DNA of 64,000 nt from Chromobacterium sp. ATCC 53434 (lineage in GTDB: Bacteria > Pseudomonadota > Gammaproteobacteria > Burkholderiales > Chromobacteriaceae): assembly GCF_002848345.1 (NCBI RefSeq), contig NZ_CP025429.1, positions 3,720,001-3,784,000 on the forward strand, in the 5' to 3' direction. The notes below the pieces were generated by a model. The model was not told the origin of the DNA and did no database searches. It saw only the letters and a list, made by a program, of their open reading frames with translations. The position numbers and the translations under genes were made by a program. Shown here piece by piece: positions 30,283 to 39,106 of this stretch (positions within the stretch are counted from its first letter, which is position 1; every line of letters begins with the position of its first letter).

Positions 30283-31395
30283 CTACTGCCCCATGAAGGC
30301 GTAGTGGAAATAACGGCCGCTGCGACTCAGTTCGCGGATGCGGACCGGATCGGTCTCGCCGTTGATATTGGTGATGACCAGCCGGCCGCGTCCCTGTTTC
30401 AGATCGTTGTTGAAGTCGTAGTAGCCGCCCAGCACCGCCAGCCGCCCGGCCTCCACCTCGCCGGAGAACTTGAGGATGGCGCCCTCGACCTGGTTGTTGA
30501 TATTGATCAGCGCCCCATTGGTCGCGTCTATGCCCTTGGGTATCTCGATACTGTCCAACTCCCGCTGGATGGACGGCTCCATGCCGCTGTAGTCGCCTGC
30601 CGCGGCCCGGATCGCGCCGCAGCCGGTATGGCTGACGAACATCAGCAGCGGCGTGTGCAGGTGGCGGACGCCGTATTCGATCGAGCCTTCGGACGTGGCC
30701 AGCTGATTGCCCAGATTGCTGATGACGAACAGATCGGCGTCGGCGTCGGCGCCCTGCATGCCGACCCGGCCGCCCGGACTGGAGCAGGTCACCACCGTCG
30801 CCTTCGGCGCGGCGCGCTCGCCCAGCCGCAGCAGATAGCCCGGCGAATGCTTGGAAATGTAGGCGCTGTTGGCCTTGATGATGCTGCCGACCACATCCTT
30901 GACCTGGCCGGCCTCGCCGACGGCCTTGCCGGCCCGCGCCTTGGCGGTCTTGACCTTGGCCGCCTTGGGCCGGATGCGCTGCGCCGCCCGCGGACGGCCG
31001 CCCGGCGCGTGCACTTCGGGACTGGGCTGGCTCAGATCGCGCGCCGGCGGCTTGGACATCGGCACCGACGGCGCCAGCTTTTCCGGTTCCATTTTCGCCG
31101 GCTCGGCCTTCTTGCCCGCCTCGGCGGCCGGCTTGGCCGTTTCCGCGGCCTTGCCTTCCGGCTTGCCCTCGGCCGGCTTGCCTTCCGACTTTCCTTCCGG
31201 CTTGGCCACCGATTTGCCTTCTGGCTTGGCCGCCGGCGCCTCGCCGTGTTCGGCCGCCGGCGGCTTGTTGACCTTCAGCGGCAGCTTGATCACTTGCTGC
31301 ACCTGGGCGTCGCCCGGCGCCTCGTCCGCCCAGACCGGCTGCAGGGCCAGCAGCAGCGGCACCATCATGCACGATCCGATTCGCCTAGCGTTCAT
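30283..31395 (-). CDS. Exported beta-carbonic-anhydrase-like protein with altered active site
   Basis: 370 residues from ATG 31395, which has GAGGAA upstream; an in-frame ATG at 31446 is less likely. A signal peptide ends near residue 23 (LLLALQPVWA). Residues about 45-165 are a Lys/Ala/Pro/Glu-rich linker with KPEGK-type repeats, TonB-like in composition. The C-terminal domain (about 165-370) is a beta-carbonic anhydrase fold with zinc ligands Cys204, His256 and Cys259 (SHTGCGAI). The usual CSDSR is replaced by CSSPGGR, so the catalytic Asp is missing. It may be a periplasmic zinc protein with reduced or different activity. A terminator follows. Confidence 0.8.
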   Translation of the reverse strand: MNARRIGSCMMVPLLLALQPVWADEAPGDAQVQQVIKLPLKVNKPPAAEHGEAPAAKPEGKSVAKPEGKSEGKPAEGKPEGKAAETAKPAAEAGKKAEPAKMEPEKLAPSVPMSKPPARDLSQPSPEVHAPGGRPRAAQRIRPKAAKVKTAKARAGKAVGEAGQVKDVVGSIIKANSAYISKHSPGYLLRLGERAAPKATVVTCSSPGGRVGMQGADADADLFVISNLGNQLATSEGSIEYGVRHLHTPLLMFVSHTGCGAIRAAAGDYSGMEPSIQRELDSIEIPKGIDATNGALININNQVEGAILKFSGEVEAGRLAVLGGYYDFNNDLKQGRGRLVITNINGETDPVRIRELSRSGRYFHYAFMGQ

Positions 31396-31474
31396 GCGCG
31401 ATTCCTCGATGTCATCAACAGTCATATCCGTTCTATTCTGCATCATCGACCATGACGGGGAAAGCCGCCAGCCG

Positions 31475-32338
31475 TCATCGCGTCCGCCGCTGGCTCAGCC
31501 ACACCCCGGCGAACACCAGCACGCCGGCCAGGCCCTGCCAGGCCTCGAAGCGCTCGTTCAGCAGCAGCCAGGCCAGCAAGACGGTGAAGACCGGGATCAG
31601 ATTATTGAAGGCGCCTGCCCGCGCCACCGGAATCCGCGACACCGCCCAGGTGTACAGGCCGTAGGCGCCCAGCGTGATCACCGCGCCCAAGTACAGCACC
31701 CACAGGCTGGGCGCCAGCAACAGGCTTTGCGGCCAATGTCCCCACGGCGTCAGCATCGCCAGCCCGAACCAGACGCTGCCGGCCAGCGCCTGGATGCCGG
31801 TGATCGCCAGCGGCGAATAGCGCGCCGACAGCCGCTTGGCGATCAGCACATAGCCGCAGGCGCACACCATGGCGCAGAACTCCAGCGCGTTGCCGAGCAG
31901 CGGATCGGGCGCGCCGGGACCGGCGCGGCTGTCCAGACTCAGCCAGATCACGCCGGCGAACGACAGCGTGATGCCCAGCCACACCTGGCGCGGATGGCGC
32001 TCGCCGAGAAAGAGGCTGGCGCCGACGGCCATCAGCATAGGCAGCGTGGCGGTGACCACGCCGGCCTGGGAGGCGCTGGTATGGGTCAGCGCATTGGCCT
32101 CGAACAGGAAATACAGACAGGGCTCGGCCAGTCCCATCGCCAGCAGCCAGCGCCAGTCGCCGCGCCGGTAGCGCCAGCGGATGCGGCCGCTCATCGCCAG
32201 CGGCAACAGGCACAGGCTGGCGATCAGCATGCGGGCGAACAGCACCGCCAGCGGATGGTAGAACTGGAATACGTATTTGAGCACGATGAAGGCGCTGGAC
32301 CACAGGAACATGGCCAGCGTCAGGGCGAGGTAAGGCAA
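31475..32338 (-). CDS. DMT-superfamily permease (EamA type)
   Basis: 287 residues with ten predicted membrane helices in two EamA repeats (about 5-140 and 150-285). The second repeat ends in LLNERFEAWQGLAGVLVFAG, a common EamA pattern. These are drug/metabolite or amino-acid exporters in the inner membrane; the substrate cannot be deduced. It lies 80 bases upstream of the carbonic-anhydrase-like start on the same strand, with no sign of functional linkage. Confidence 0.87.
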   Translation of the reverse strand: MPYLALTLAMFLWSSAFIVLKYVFQFYHPLAVLFARMLIASLCLLPLAMSGRIRWRYRRGDWRWLLAMGLAEPCLYFLFEANALTHTSASQAGVVTATLPMLMAVGASLFLGERHPRQVWLGITLSFAGVIWLSLDSRAGPGAPDPLLGNALEFCAMVCACGYVLIAKRLSARYSPLAITGIQALAGSVWFGLAMLTPWGHWPQSLLLAPSLWVLYLGAVITLGAYGLYTWAVSRIPVARAGAFNNLIPVFTVLLAWLLLNERFEAWQGLAGVLVFAGVWLSQRRTR

Positions 32339-32437
32339 GATGTCTCCCGATGCGGTTGGCGGACCGTCTTTGCGGTCCTATGCGGCAGACATTGTTTCAG
32401 AAGAAGGCGGCGGCTGTCGAACTCCGCCTTGCGCAGA

Positions 32438-32854
32438 CTATCCCAGTTGCCGCTCCAGTCCCATCCGGTCGGCCTGTATCCAGTATTCGACGATCTTGCC
32501 GTCCGCCACCCGGTAACAGGCGCTGTCTATCAGCGCCAGCGGCGCGCCGCTGGCCGGCACCCCGTCGATCTCGGCCAGATGGCGGCCGAACTGGGTCCAG
32601 CGCGCGTAAGCGCGGTCGCCGTCGACCAGCAACTCGTCCACCCGCAGCGTGAAATCGCCGAACAGGCGCCGGAACTCGCGCACATGCTCGGCATAGTTGG
32701 CCGGGCTGCGCGCCAGCGTTCGCGGATTCTCCGATTCCAGCTGGTGCGCGGCCACGCTGGCAGCCAGATAGCGCGCCGCCGCGTCCGGGTCCAGACCGGA
32801 GCGCACCTCGCGCAGAAAGCCCGACACCACCTTCCGGGTTTCGTCGCCGCTCAT
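32438..32854 (-). CDS. SnoaL/NTF2-like protein
   Basis: 138 residues. It has a cone-shaped NTF2/SnoaL-like fold judged from the pattern HVREFRRLFGDFTLRVDELL, GDRAYARWTQFGRHLAE and GKIVEYWIQADRMGLERQLG. SnoaL-like polyketide cyclases and many small isomerases share it; the function here is unknown. Its start overlaps the stop of a 45-residue reading frame (ATGA), so the two are probably translated together. A LysR regulator is divergent from this pair. Confidence 0.8.
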   Translation of the reverse strand: MSGDETRKVVSGFLREVRSGLDPDAAARYLAASVAAHQLESENPRTLARSPANYAEHVREFRRLFGDFTLRVDELLVDGDRAYARWTQFGRHLAEIDGVPASGAPLALIDSACYRVADGKIVEYWIQADRMGLERQLG

Positions 32855-32988
32855 TTCCGCCCCTCCATCCGATTGCGGATGCGCGCCAGGATTTCCGTCT
32901 CGTCGCGGCACACATGGCGGGCATGCAGCGACATGCCCTGCCACCACCCGTCCCGCCAGGCGCGGGCCGCCTTCAGCAAATAGGCCAT
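32851..32988 (-). CDS. Small protein of 45 residues coupled to the SnoaL-like gene
   Basis: It starts MAYLLKAARAWRDGWWQGM and ends RMEGRK, and is basic and Trp-rich. GGAGACGAG gives a plausible ribosome-binding site before ATG 32988. The stop overlaps the ATG of the SnoaL-like gene by four bases, which supports real translation. No family is recognised. It may be a genuine small protein or a leader that couples translation of the next gene. Confidence 0.55.
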   Translation of the reverse strand: MAYLLKAARAWRDGWWQGMSLHARHVCRDETEILARIRNRMEGRK

Positions 32989-33011
32989 CTCGTCTCCATT
33001 GTTCAATCATT

Positions 33012-33017
33012 TATAAT
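33012..33017. promoter_or_regulatory. -10-like box between the LysR gene and the divergent pair
   Basis: TATAAT lies in a short AT-rich gap (32989-33082) that also contains ATGATCAT at about 33021-33028, a small palindrome that could be a regulator site. Direction is uncertain. Confidence 0.35.
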
Positions 33018-33082
33018 GTCATGATCATATATGGCCGCTTAACATTGAAAAAGCCCATGCGCCATGACACACTGTTCATGAA

Positions 33083-34048
33083 ATGAGAACAAATCACCTA
33101 CCCGATGCCCAGGCGCTGCTGGCCTTCGACGCGCTGGTCCGCTGCGGCAGCTTCACCGCCGCCGCCGCCAAGCTGGAATGCACCAAAAGCCGGGTCAGCC
33201 AGTTGGTCAAGGCGCTGGAAAAAGAGCTCGGCACCGTGCTGGTGCTGCGCAATACCCGCCGCGTGGCGCTGACCGAGACCGGCCAGCGGCTGGCGGCGCA
33301 CGCGCGCGAGCTGCGCAGCCTGCTGGAACGCGCCCGCCTCGACATCAACGAGGCCGACGGCGAGGTCAGCGGACCGCTGGTGATCAGCTCCATCACCTCC
33401 TTCGCCCAGTATCTGCTGGCGCCGGTCCTGGCCGAACTGGCGGTGCTGCATCCCGGCCTGCAATTGAAGCTGCAGGTGGAGAACCGACTGCAGGATCCGA
33501 TTGCCGAGGGCCTGGATTTCTGCATCCGCACCCGCAACGTCCACGACGACGCGCTGGTGGCCAAGCCGCTGGGCCTGGTCCGCGAATGGGCGTTCGCCTC
33601 GCCGGACTATCTGGCCAAGTCGCCGCCGCTGGAGGTGCCGGAGGATCTGTCGCGCCACCGCATCCTGCTGGACGTCAGCCGCGCCAAGTTGCGCGACACG
33701 CCGGAATGGCTGCTGGAAAAGGACGGCCAGCAAAAACAGATCCGCGTGCAGCCGGTGCTGTCCAGCCACCAGTACGCGCCGCTGCTGTCGGCGGCCATCG
33801 CCGGCAGCGGCATCGCGCTGCTGCCGGCCTACGTCGCCAGCGAGCACCTGAAAAGCGGCCGGCTGCTGCCGGTGCTGCCCGGCTGGAGCCACGACTGCTG
33901 GCCGGTCTACCTGGTCTATCCGTACCGGCACCCGCTGCCGCGCAAATACGAGGCCTTCATCCAGCACGTGGTGCCGCGGATGCGCGCGCTGCTGCAGGCC
34001 GGGATTGATCCAGGCCAAGGCGGCGGCGCGCCGGCCTTGCCAGAATGA
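33083..34048 (+). CDS. LysR-family regulator
   Basis: 321 residues. The helix-turn-helix (about 5-65, SFTAAAAKLECTKSRVSQ) and an effector domain of the CrgA-like type are both complete. A divergent two-gene unit (45-residue protein and SnoaL-like protein) starts 95 bases away and is the likely target. The short gap holds a TATAAT and a small palindrome. The C-terminus carries an extra Gly/Pro-rich tail (about 310-321). Effector unknown. Confidence 0.9.
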   Translation: MRTNHLPDAQALLAFDALVRCGSFTAAAAKLECTKSRVSQLVKALEKELGTVLVLRNTRRVALTETGQRLAAHARELRSLLERARLDINEADGEVSGPLVISSITSFAQYLLAPVLAELAVLHPGLQLKLQVENRLQDPIAEGLDFCIRTRNVHDDALVAKPLGLVREWAFASPDYLAKSPPLEVPEDLSRHRILLDVSRAKLRDTPEWLLEKDGQQKQIRVQPVLSSHQYAPLLSAAIAGSGIALLPAYVASEHLKSGRLLPVLPGWSHDCWPVYLVYPYRHPLPRKYEAFIQHVVPRMRALLQAGIDPGQGGGAPALPE

Positions 34049-34084
34049 CGGCCATTTGAATCGGAATCGGCGGAGAGAAACCGG

Positions 34085-35266
34085 ATGGAACATCGCGACA
34101 TCGTCATCGTCGGCGGCGGCATGGTCGGCAGCGCGCTGGGCGCCGCGCTGGCCGGCAGCGGCCTGTCGGTCTGCGTGCTGGAAAGGGAGGCGCCCGCGCC
34201 GTTCGCGCCCGAGCAGGCGCCCGATCTGCGCGTCTCGGCGATCAGCCCGGCCTCGGCCGCCTTTCTGCAAACCATAGGCGCCTGGGACAAGGTATTGGCG
34301 ATGCGCGCCGCGCCCTATCGCCGGATGCAGGTATGGGAAGGCGACGAGGCCACAGGCACCTTGTTCGACGCCGCCGAGGCCGGCGTGCCGGAACTGGGCC
34401 ACATCGTGGAAAACCGCGTGGTGCAACTGGCCGCCACCGCGGCGCTGCGCGGCCACAGCGATATCGACTACCGCTGCCCGGCCGCGGTGGAAAGCCTGAT
34501 CTACCGGCCCCAGGCCTCGCAGCTGACGCTGTCGGACGGCAGCCGGATCCAGGCCAGGCTGCTGATCGCCGCCGACGGCGCCCGCTCGCAGGTGCGCGAC
34601 GCCGCCGGCATCGGCGTCACCGGCTGGGACTATCCGATGCACGCGCTGGCGCTGAGCTGCAAGATGGAGGGCGGCCAGCAGGACATCACCTGGCAACGCT
34701 TCACCCCTGACGGCCCGCAGGCCTTTCTGCCCTTGTGCGGCGACGCCGCCTCGCTGGTGTGGTACCACCGGCCGGAAGAGGTGAAGCGCTTGCTGACGCT
34801 GAGCGACGACGAGCTGATCGCCGCCGTCAGCCAGGCTTTTCCGCGCAAGCTGCCCGGCATCCGGGAACTGACGGCGCGCGGCAGCTTCGGCCTGACCCGC
34901 CGCCACGCCCAATACTATGTCAGGGACGGCGTGGCGCTGGCCGGCGACGCCGCCCACACCATCCATCCGTTGGCCGGCCAGGGCGTCAACCTCGGCTTCC
35001 AGGACGTCGCGCTGCTGGTCCGGACCATTCGCGACGCCGTCGCCGCCGGCGAAGACTGGGCGGGCATGAAAACGCTGTCCCGCTACCAGCGCGCGCGCAA
35101 GCCGGCCAATCTGGCGATGCAGACCGGCATGGACGCGTTCTGCTACGGCTTCTCCAACGACATCGCGCCGCTGCGCCTGCTCCGCGGCCTGGGCCTGAGG
35201 CTCGCCGACAAGGCCGGCCCGCTGAAGCGCGAGGCGATACGCTACGCACTGGGGCTGCGCGCCTGA
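34085..35266 (+). CDS. UbiH/UbiF/COQ6-family FAD monooxygenase
   Basis: 393 residues. The N-terminal FAD-binding GxGxxG is IVGGGMVGSALGAALAGSG. A middle motif DGARSQVRDAAGI and the C-terminal GDAAHTIHPLAGQGVNLGF are diagnostic of ubiquinone-pathway aromatic hydroxylases. It should hydroxylate the ring of a ubiquinone precursor using oxygen and NAD(P)H, peripherally at the membrane. Which position is hydroxylated (UbiH, UbiF or UbiI-like) cannot be settled by eye. GGAGAG precedes the ATG. It stands alone among genes of other function. Confidence 0.88.
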   Translation: MEHRDIVIVGGGMVGSALGAALAGSGLSVCVLEREAPAPFAPEQAPDLRVSAISPASAAFLQTIGAWDKVLAMRAAPYRRMQVWEGDEATGTLFDAAEAGVPELGHIVENRVVQLAATAALRGHSDIDYRCPAAVESLIYRPQASQLTLSDGSRIQARLLIAADGARSQVRDAAGIGVTGWDYPMHALALSCKMEGGQQDITWQRFTPDGPQAFLPLCGDAASLVWYHRPEEVKRLLTLSDDELIAAVSQAFPRKLPGIRELTARGSFGLTRRHAQYYVRDGVALAGDAAHTIHPLAGQGVNLGFQDVALLVRTIRDAVAAGEDWAGMKTLSRYQRARKPANLAMQTGMDAFCYGFSNDIAPLRLLRGLGLRLADKAGPLKREAIRYALGLRA

Positions 35267-35319
35267 ACGCCTCCCCTTCATGCTAGGATCGGGGGACTTT
35301 CCCCCTTCCCGGCCTATTC

Positions 35320-37044
35320 ATGAACACATTCCGCATTCGCGCCGCCATCGGCCTGCTGCAAGGGATCGCGCTTTACGCGCTGTACCGCGCCTCGGACCAC
35401 GACGGCTGGCTGTCGCTCCATCCGCTGCTGTTCTCGCCGCTGCTGCTGGCCGCCGCGTTCCTGCCCTTGCTGTGCCAGACCGGACTGGGCGTGTTGCGCC
35501 CCGCCCGGCTGACGGCATGGCTGGCCGGGCTGGCCGTCGTCGTCGCCGCCATCGGCGCGCATGATCGCTGGCGCGTCGGACTGGAGCACGCCGCGCGCGC
35601 GGACCTGATGCCGGACGCGCTGACGGCCCTGGGCGTCGCCGCGCTGCTGTTCATCGCCTGGCCGCTGATCCTGGCCGGCGAAAGCGAACGGCGCTGGCGG
35701 GCGTCCTACCCCGCCTATTTCGACGTGGCCTGGAAGCTTGGCCTGCAACTGATGCTCTCCGGCCTGTTCGTCGGCGTGTTCTGGCTGATCCTTCAATTGG
35801 GCGCCGGGCTGTTCTCGCTGGTCGGCATAGACGGCCTGCGCCGGCTGATAGGCGAGGCCGAGTTCGCGATACCGGCCAGCACGCTCGCGCTGTCGGCCGG
35901 CCTGCATCTGAGCGATGTCCGCCCGGGCATCATCCAGGGACTGCGCTCGCTGTTGCTGACCCTGCTGTCCTGGCTGCTGCCGCTGCTGGTCCTGTTGATC
36001 GCCGCCTTTCTGTCGCTGCTGCCCTTCACCGGGCTGGACGGCCTGTGGAAGACCGGCCACGCCACCATGCTCTTGCTCGGCGCCAGCGGGCTGCTGATCT
36101 TTCTGCTGAACACCGCCTACCAGGATGGCGGCGAGGCGCACGGCCGCGTCATCTCGCTCAGCCTGCGCGTCGCCTGCCTGCTGCTCGCGCCGCTGCAAGC
36201 GCTGGCCGCCTACGCGCTGGCATTGCGCGTGGGCCAGTACGGCTGGTCGCCGGACCGGGTGTTCGCCGCCTGCTTCGTCATGCTCGGCGCCTGCTACGCC
36301 GCCGGCTACGGCTGGACGGTATTGCGGCGGCAGGCCGGGCTCTCCGGCGTCGCCTGCGCCAATATCGGCACCGCCTGGCTGTCGCTCGCCCTGCTGGCCG
36401 CCGTGCTGACGCCATTGGCCGACCCGGTGCGGATCTCGGTCTCCAGCCAATTGTCCCGGCTGCAGGCCGGCCGCGTGGCCCCCGCGCGCTTCGACTTCGA
36501 TTTCCTGCGCTATCACGGGCTGCGCTATGGCCATGCCGCCCTGCTGCGGCTGAAGAACGATGCCGGCGCCGACGGCGCCATCCGCCGCAAGGCCGGCGAC
36601 GCGCTCGGCGAGAACCGGCCCCAGCCCAAGCCTCCGGTCCAGGCGGTCCACCCGCGCGGCCTGACCGCGCTGCCGTCCGGTTTCCTGGCCCAGGACTGGA
36701 AGCAGATGTCCAAGCGCATGGCCGATCTGCCATCCTGCCTGCAGGACGGCCGCGAGGAATGCGACGCCTATGTCGGCGCTTACAGCGGCGCCGGCAAACA
36801 GGAAGTGCTGCTGGCGGAAAAGGGCGCTTCCCGTCTGTCGCTGTTCCAGCGGGACGCCCAGGGCCTGTGGACGCTCGCCGGCACCTACGACCTGCCCGCC
36901 GCATGCCCGGCGCCGCTTGACGCGTTGGCGGCCGGACACGCGCGTACCGCTCCGCCGCTGCTGCCCGACCTGGAAGCCGGCGGACTGCGGCTGCGGCCGC
37001 GCTACCCCTACGTTGCCCAGCCCTGCCCCGGCGCGGGCAAATGA
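35320..37044 (+). CDS. DUF4153-family membrane protein
   Basis: 574 residues. About twelve membrane helices fill residues 5-385. Conserved family traits include YFDVAWKLGLQLMLSGLFVGVFW written as hydrophobic helices and, in the soluble end, DFDFLRYHGLRYGHAAL. The C-terminal 190 residues are soluble and probably periplasmic. Function is unknown for the family. A small hairpin (GGGGA-CTT-TCCCC, 35292-35304) lies 15 bases before the start codon and could affect translation. Confidence 0.82.
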   Translation: MNTFRIRAAIGLLQGIALYALYRASDHDGWLSLHPLLFSPLLLAAAFLPLLCQTGLGVLRPARLTAWLAGLAVVVAAIGAHDRWRVGLEHAARADLMPDALTALGVAALLFIAWPLILAGESERRWRASYPAYFDVAWKLGLQLMLSGLFVGVFWLILQLGAGLFSLVGIDGLRRLIGEAEFAIPASTLALSAGLHLSDVRPGIIQGLRSLLLTLLSWLLPLLVLLIAAFLSLLPFTGLDGLWKTGHATMLLLGASGLLIFLLNTAYQDGGEAHGRVISLSLRVACLLLAPLQALAAYALALRVGQYGWSPDRVFAACFVMLGACYAAGYGWTVLRRQAGLSGVACANIGTAWLSLALLAAVLTPLADPVRISVSSQLSRLQAGRVAPARFDFDFLRYHGLRYGHAALLRLKNDAGADGAIRRKAGDALGENRPQPKPPVQAVHPRGLTALPSGFLAQDWKQMSKRMADLPSCLQDGREECDAYVGAYSGAGKQEVLLAEKGASRLSLFQRDAQGLWTLAGTYDLPAACPAPLDALAAGHARTAPPLLPDLEAGGLRLRPRYPYVAQPCPGAGK

Positions 37045-37135
37045 CGTCAATCCGGTGCCCGCCGGCGCAAGCCGCGCGGCGCCGGCGGGCACGCGAAAAT
37101 GAGCGAAATCTGATCGTCAGAACGATTCGCTCCCA

Positions 37136-37141
37136 TATAAC
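37136..37141 (+). promoter_or_regulatory. -10-like box upstream of the GTP cyclohydrolase gene
   Basis: TATAAC lies 65 bases before the start. Just upstream is a short ATCG-centred inverted repeat (about 37112-37125). No clear -35 box was seen. The intergenic gap here is 162 bases. Confidence 0.35.
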
Positions 37142-37206
37142 ATGGAGGGACAGGCGGCCGCCCAGCGGAGCCGGCCGCGCCACCCCCACCGCAATGGAGC
37201 CGCGCC

Positions 37207-37827
37207 ATGTCCTTTACCGACGACCACGACCACGCCGCCTGCCAACACCCGCTTGATCGCGTCCGCCCGTTCGACGCCGCCGCCTTCGAACAGGCTGTCG
37301 CCGACATGCTGCGCGCCAGCGGCATCGCCATCGATCCGATCCACACCGGCAAGACCGCCCAACGCGTGCGCGAGCTGTGGCAGAAGCGGCTGCTGGACGG
37401 CTACGACACCTCGCCGGCCGACGCGCTGGGCTGCGGCTTCGCCGACCAGCGCCGCGACATGGTGGTGATACGCAGCCTGGCGGTGCACGGCATGTGTCCG
37501 CACCATCTGCTGCCGTTCCGCGGCGTCGCCCACGTCGCCTACCTGCCCGGCGGCCGCTTGCACGGCTTCGGCCGCATCGCGCGGATGGTGGACGCGATCA
37601 GCCACCGCTACACCTATCAGGAATGGATCACCGGCGAGATCGCCCGCACCCTGGTCGAACACGGCGAGGCGCGCGGCGCCGCCTGCCTGATCGAGGCGGA
37701 GCAGCTATGCCTGCTGATGGGGGAAAACCGCCGCGGCGACGAGCGCGTGATCACCCAGTGCTACGCCGGCGCCTTCGAAGCCGACGCCCAGGCCCGCAAC
37801 GAGTTCCTGCGCGCGATAGAGCGCTAG
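37207..37827 (+). CDS. folE: GTP cyclohydrolase I
   Basis: 206 residues. The core motif HGMCPHHLLPFRGVAHVAY gives the zinc ligands Cys and His, and a second zinc cysteine lies in AEQLCLLMG. FGRIARMVDA and Q at the substrate site are typical. FolE turns GTP into dihydroneopterin triphosphate, the first step of folate and of pterin cofactors. GGAG sits eight bases upstream of the ATG. The N-terminus is unusually His/Asp-rich (DDHDHAACQH). It lies alone, so it could be the housekeeping enzyme or a second copy. Confidence 0.88.
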   Translation: MSFTDDHDHAACQHPLDRVRPFDAAAFEQAVADMLRASGIAIDPIHTGKTAQRVRELWQKRLLDGYDTSPADALGCGFADQRRDMVVIRSLAVHGMCPHHLLPFRGVAHVAYLPGGRLHGFGRIARMVDAISHRYTYQEWITGEIARTLVEHGEARGAACLIEAEQLCLLMGENRRGDERVITQCYAGAFEADAQARNEFLRAIER

Positions 37828-37900
37828 TCCGCTATCGGCGTGCTATGTTGCTTGCAGGCGCGCCGCCGCCGCGGTGCGCATCGCCCGCGGAGCGCCGCCG

Positions 37901-39049
37901 ATGTCGCCAGCCACCCTGTCGCTGCTTCTCCTGCTGTTCGCCCTGCCGCCCGCCGCCGGCGCCGAAACGATGTCGCGCGACCTCGGCGAGGAGGTGGTCC
38001 GCCTGCCGGTGACGCTGCCGGACGGCAGCCGCCACGCGCTGACCGTCACCGTGTTCCACCCCGATGAGGCCGGCCCGCACCCGCTGGCGCTGCTCAGCCA
38101 CGGCCGCGCCACCAGCGCCGCCGCCCGCGCCGATCCGCCGCGCCAGCGGATGGAGACGGCGGCGCGCTATCTGGTGCGCAAGGGCTTCATCGTGCTGGTG
38201 CCGACCCGCGCCGGCTATGGCGCCGACGCCGGCGGCGCCGATCCCGAAGACTCCGGCCCGTGCCGGCGCAAGGACTACCCGGCCTCGCTGCGGGCCGCCG
38301 TCGCGCAGATTCTGGCGGCGCTGGACTACGGCCGGCGGCTGCCGGACGTCGACGGCCGGGCGCTGCTGATCGGCCAGTCGGTCGGCGGCATCGCCACCGT
38401 GGCCGCCGCCGCCGAGAACCCGCCCGGCGTGGTGACCGCGATCAATTTCGCCGGCGGCGCCGGCGGCGACCCCGACAGCCATCCGGGCGTGCCGTGCTCG
38501 CCGGCGCAATTACAGCAGCTGTACGCCGAGTTCGGCAGCCGCGGCCGGGTGCCGATGCTGTGGGTCTACACGCGGAACGACCGCTTTTTCGGCCAGGAAT
38601 ACTCGCAGGCCTGGGCCCGGGTCTACCGCGCCGCCGGCGCGCCGCTGGACTATCGGCTGCTGCCGGCCTTCGGCGACAACGGCCATCTGTTGTTCTCCCA
38701 GGGCGCCGACATCTGGATGCCGCTGCTGGAGGACTATCTGCGCGGCCTGGGCTTCGCCCGGCCCGGACTCGCCGGCCGGCCATCGCCCAGCGGCTACGCC
38801 GCGCTGGACGACGGCGAGCGCGTCCCCTATCTCAGCCGCGCCGACCGCCTAGGCGGCTACGGCCGCTTCCTCTCCAGCCCGCTGCCGCGCGCCTTCGCGA
38901 TCAGCCCGAGCGGCCGCTGGGGCTACGCCTACGGCGGCGACGCGATAGATCGCGCGCTGGACTTCTGCCACAACGGCAATTCCAGCCCGTGCTCGCTGTA
39001 CGCGGTGGACCGGGACGTGGTGTGGCCGGACGGCGCCGACGGGCGCTGA
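37901..39049 (+). CDS. Secreted alpha/beta hydrolase (dienelactone-hydrolase-like)
   Basis: 382 residues from ATG 37901, with GGAG upstream; a GTG nine codons earlier is possible. A signal peptide (LSLLLLLFALPPAAGAE) ends near 19. The alpha/beta-hydrolase core has the nucleophile elbow GQSVG at 158-162 and a downstream His in DNGHLLF. The C-terminal extension (about 270-382) contains two Cys and no recognised domain. It is probably a periplasmic or secreted esterase or peptidase-like enzyme. The substrate is unknown. Confidence 0.78.
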   Translation: MSPATLSLLLLLFALPPAAGAETMSRDLGEEVVRLPVTLPDGSRHALTVTVFHPDEAGPHPLALLSHGRATSAAARADPPRQRMETAARYLVRKGFIVLVPTRAGYGADAGGADPEDSGPCRRKDYPASLRAAVAQILAALDYGRRLPDVDGRALLIGQSVGGIATVAAAAENPPGVVTAINFAGGAGGDPDSHPGVPCSPAQLQQLYAEFGSRGRVPMLWVYTRNDRFFGQEYSQAWARVYRAAGAPLDYRLLPAFGDNGHLLFSQGADIWMPLLEDYLRGLGFARPGLAGRPSPSGYAALDDGERVPYLSRADRLGGYGRFLSSPLPRAFAISPSGRWGYAYGGDAIDRALDFCHNGNSSPCSLYAVDRDVVWPDGADGR

Positions 39050-39062
39050 GGCGCCGGAAACG

Positions 39063-39086
39063 CAAAATGCCGCCCTGGGGCGGCAT
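39063..39086 (-). terminator. Terminator of gpsA and the upstream operon
   Basis: Stem ATGCCGCC (39067-39074) and GGCGGCAT (39079-39086) with loop CTGG. On the minus strand it is followed by TTTTGCGTTT. It lies 20 bases after the gpsA stop and converges on the hydrolase gene. Confidence 0.8.
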
Positions 39087-39106
39087 GTCGATGGGAACGG
39101 CGTCCG

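Noticed and set aside
35292..35304. Transcription terminator before the DUF4153 gene
   Set aside because: The stem is only five base pairs, lies 15 bases before a start codon and lacks a T-run.
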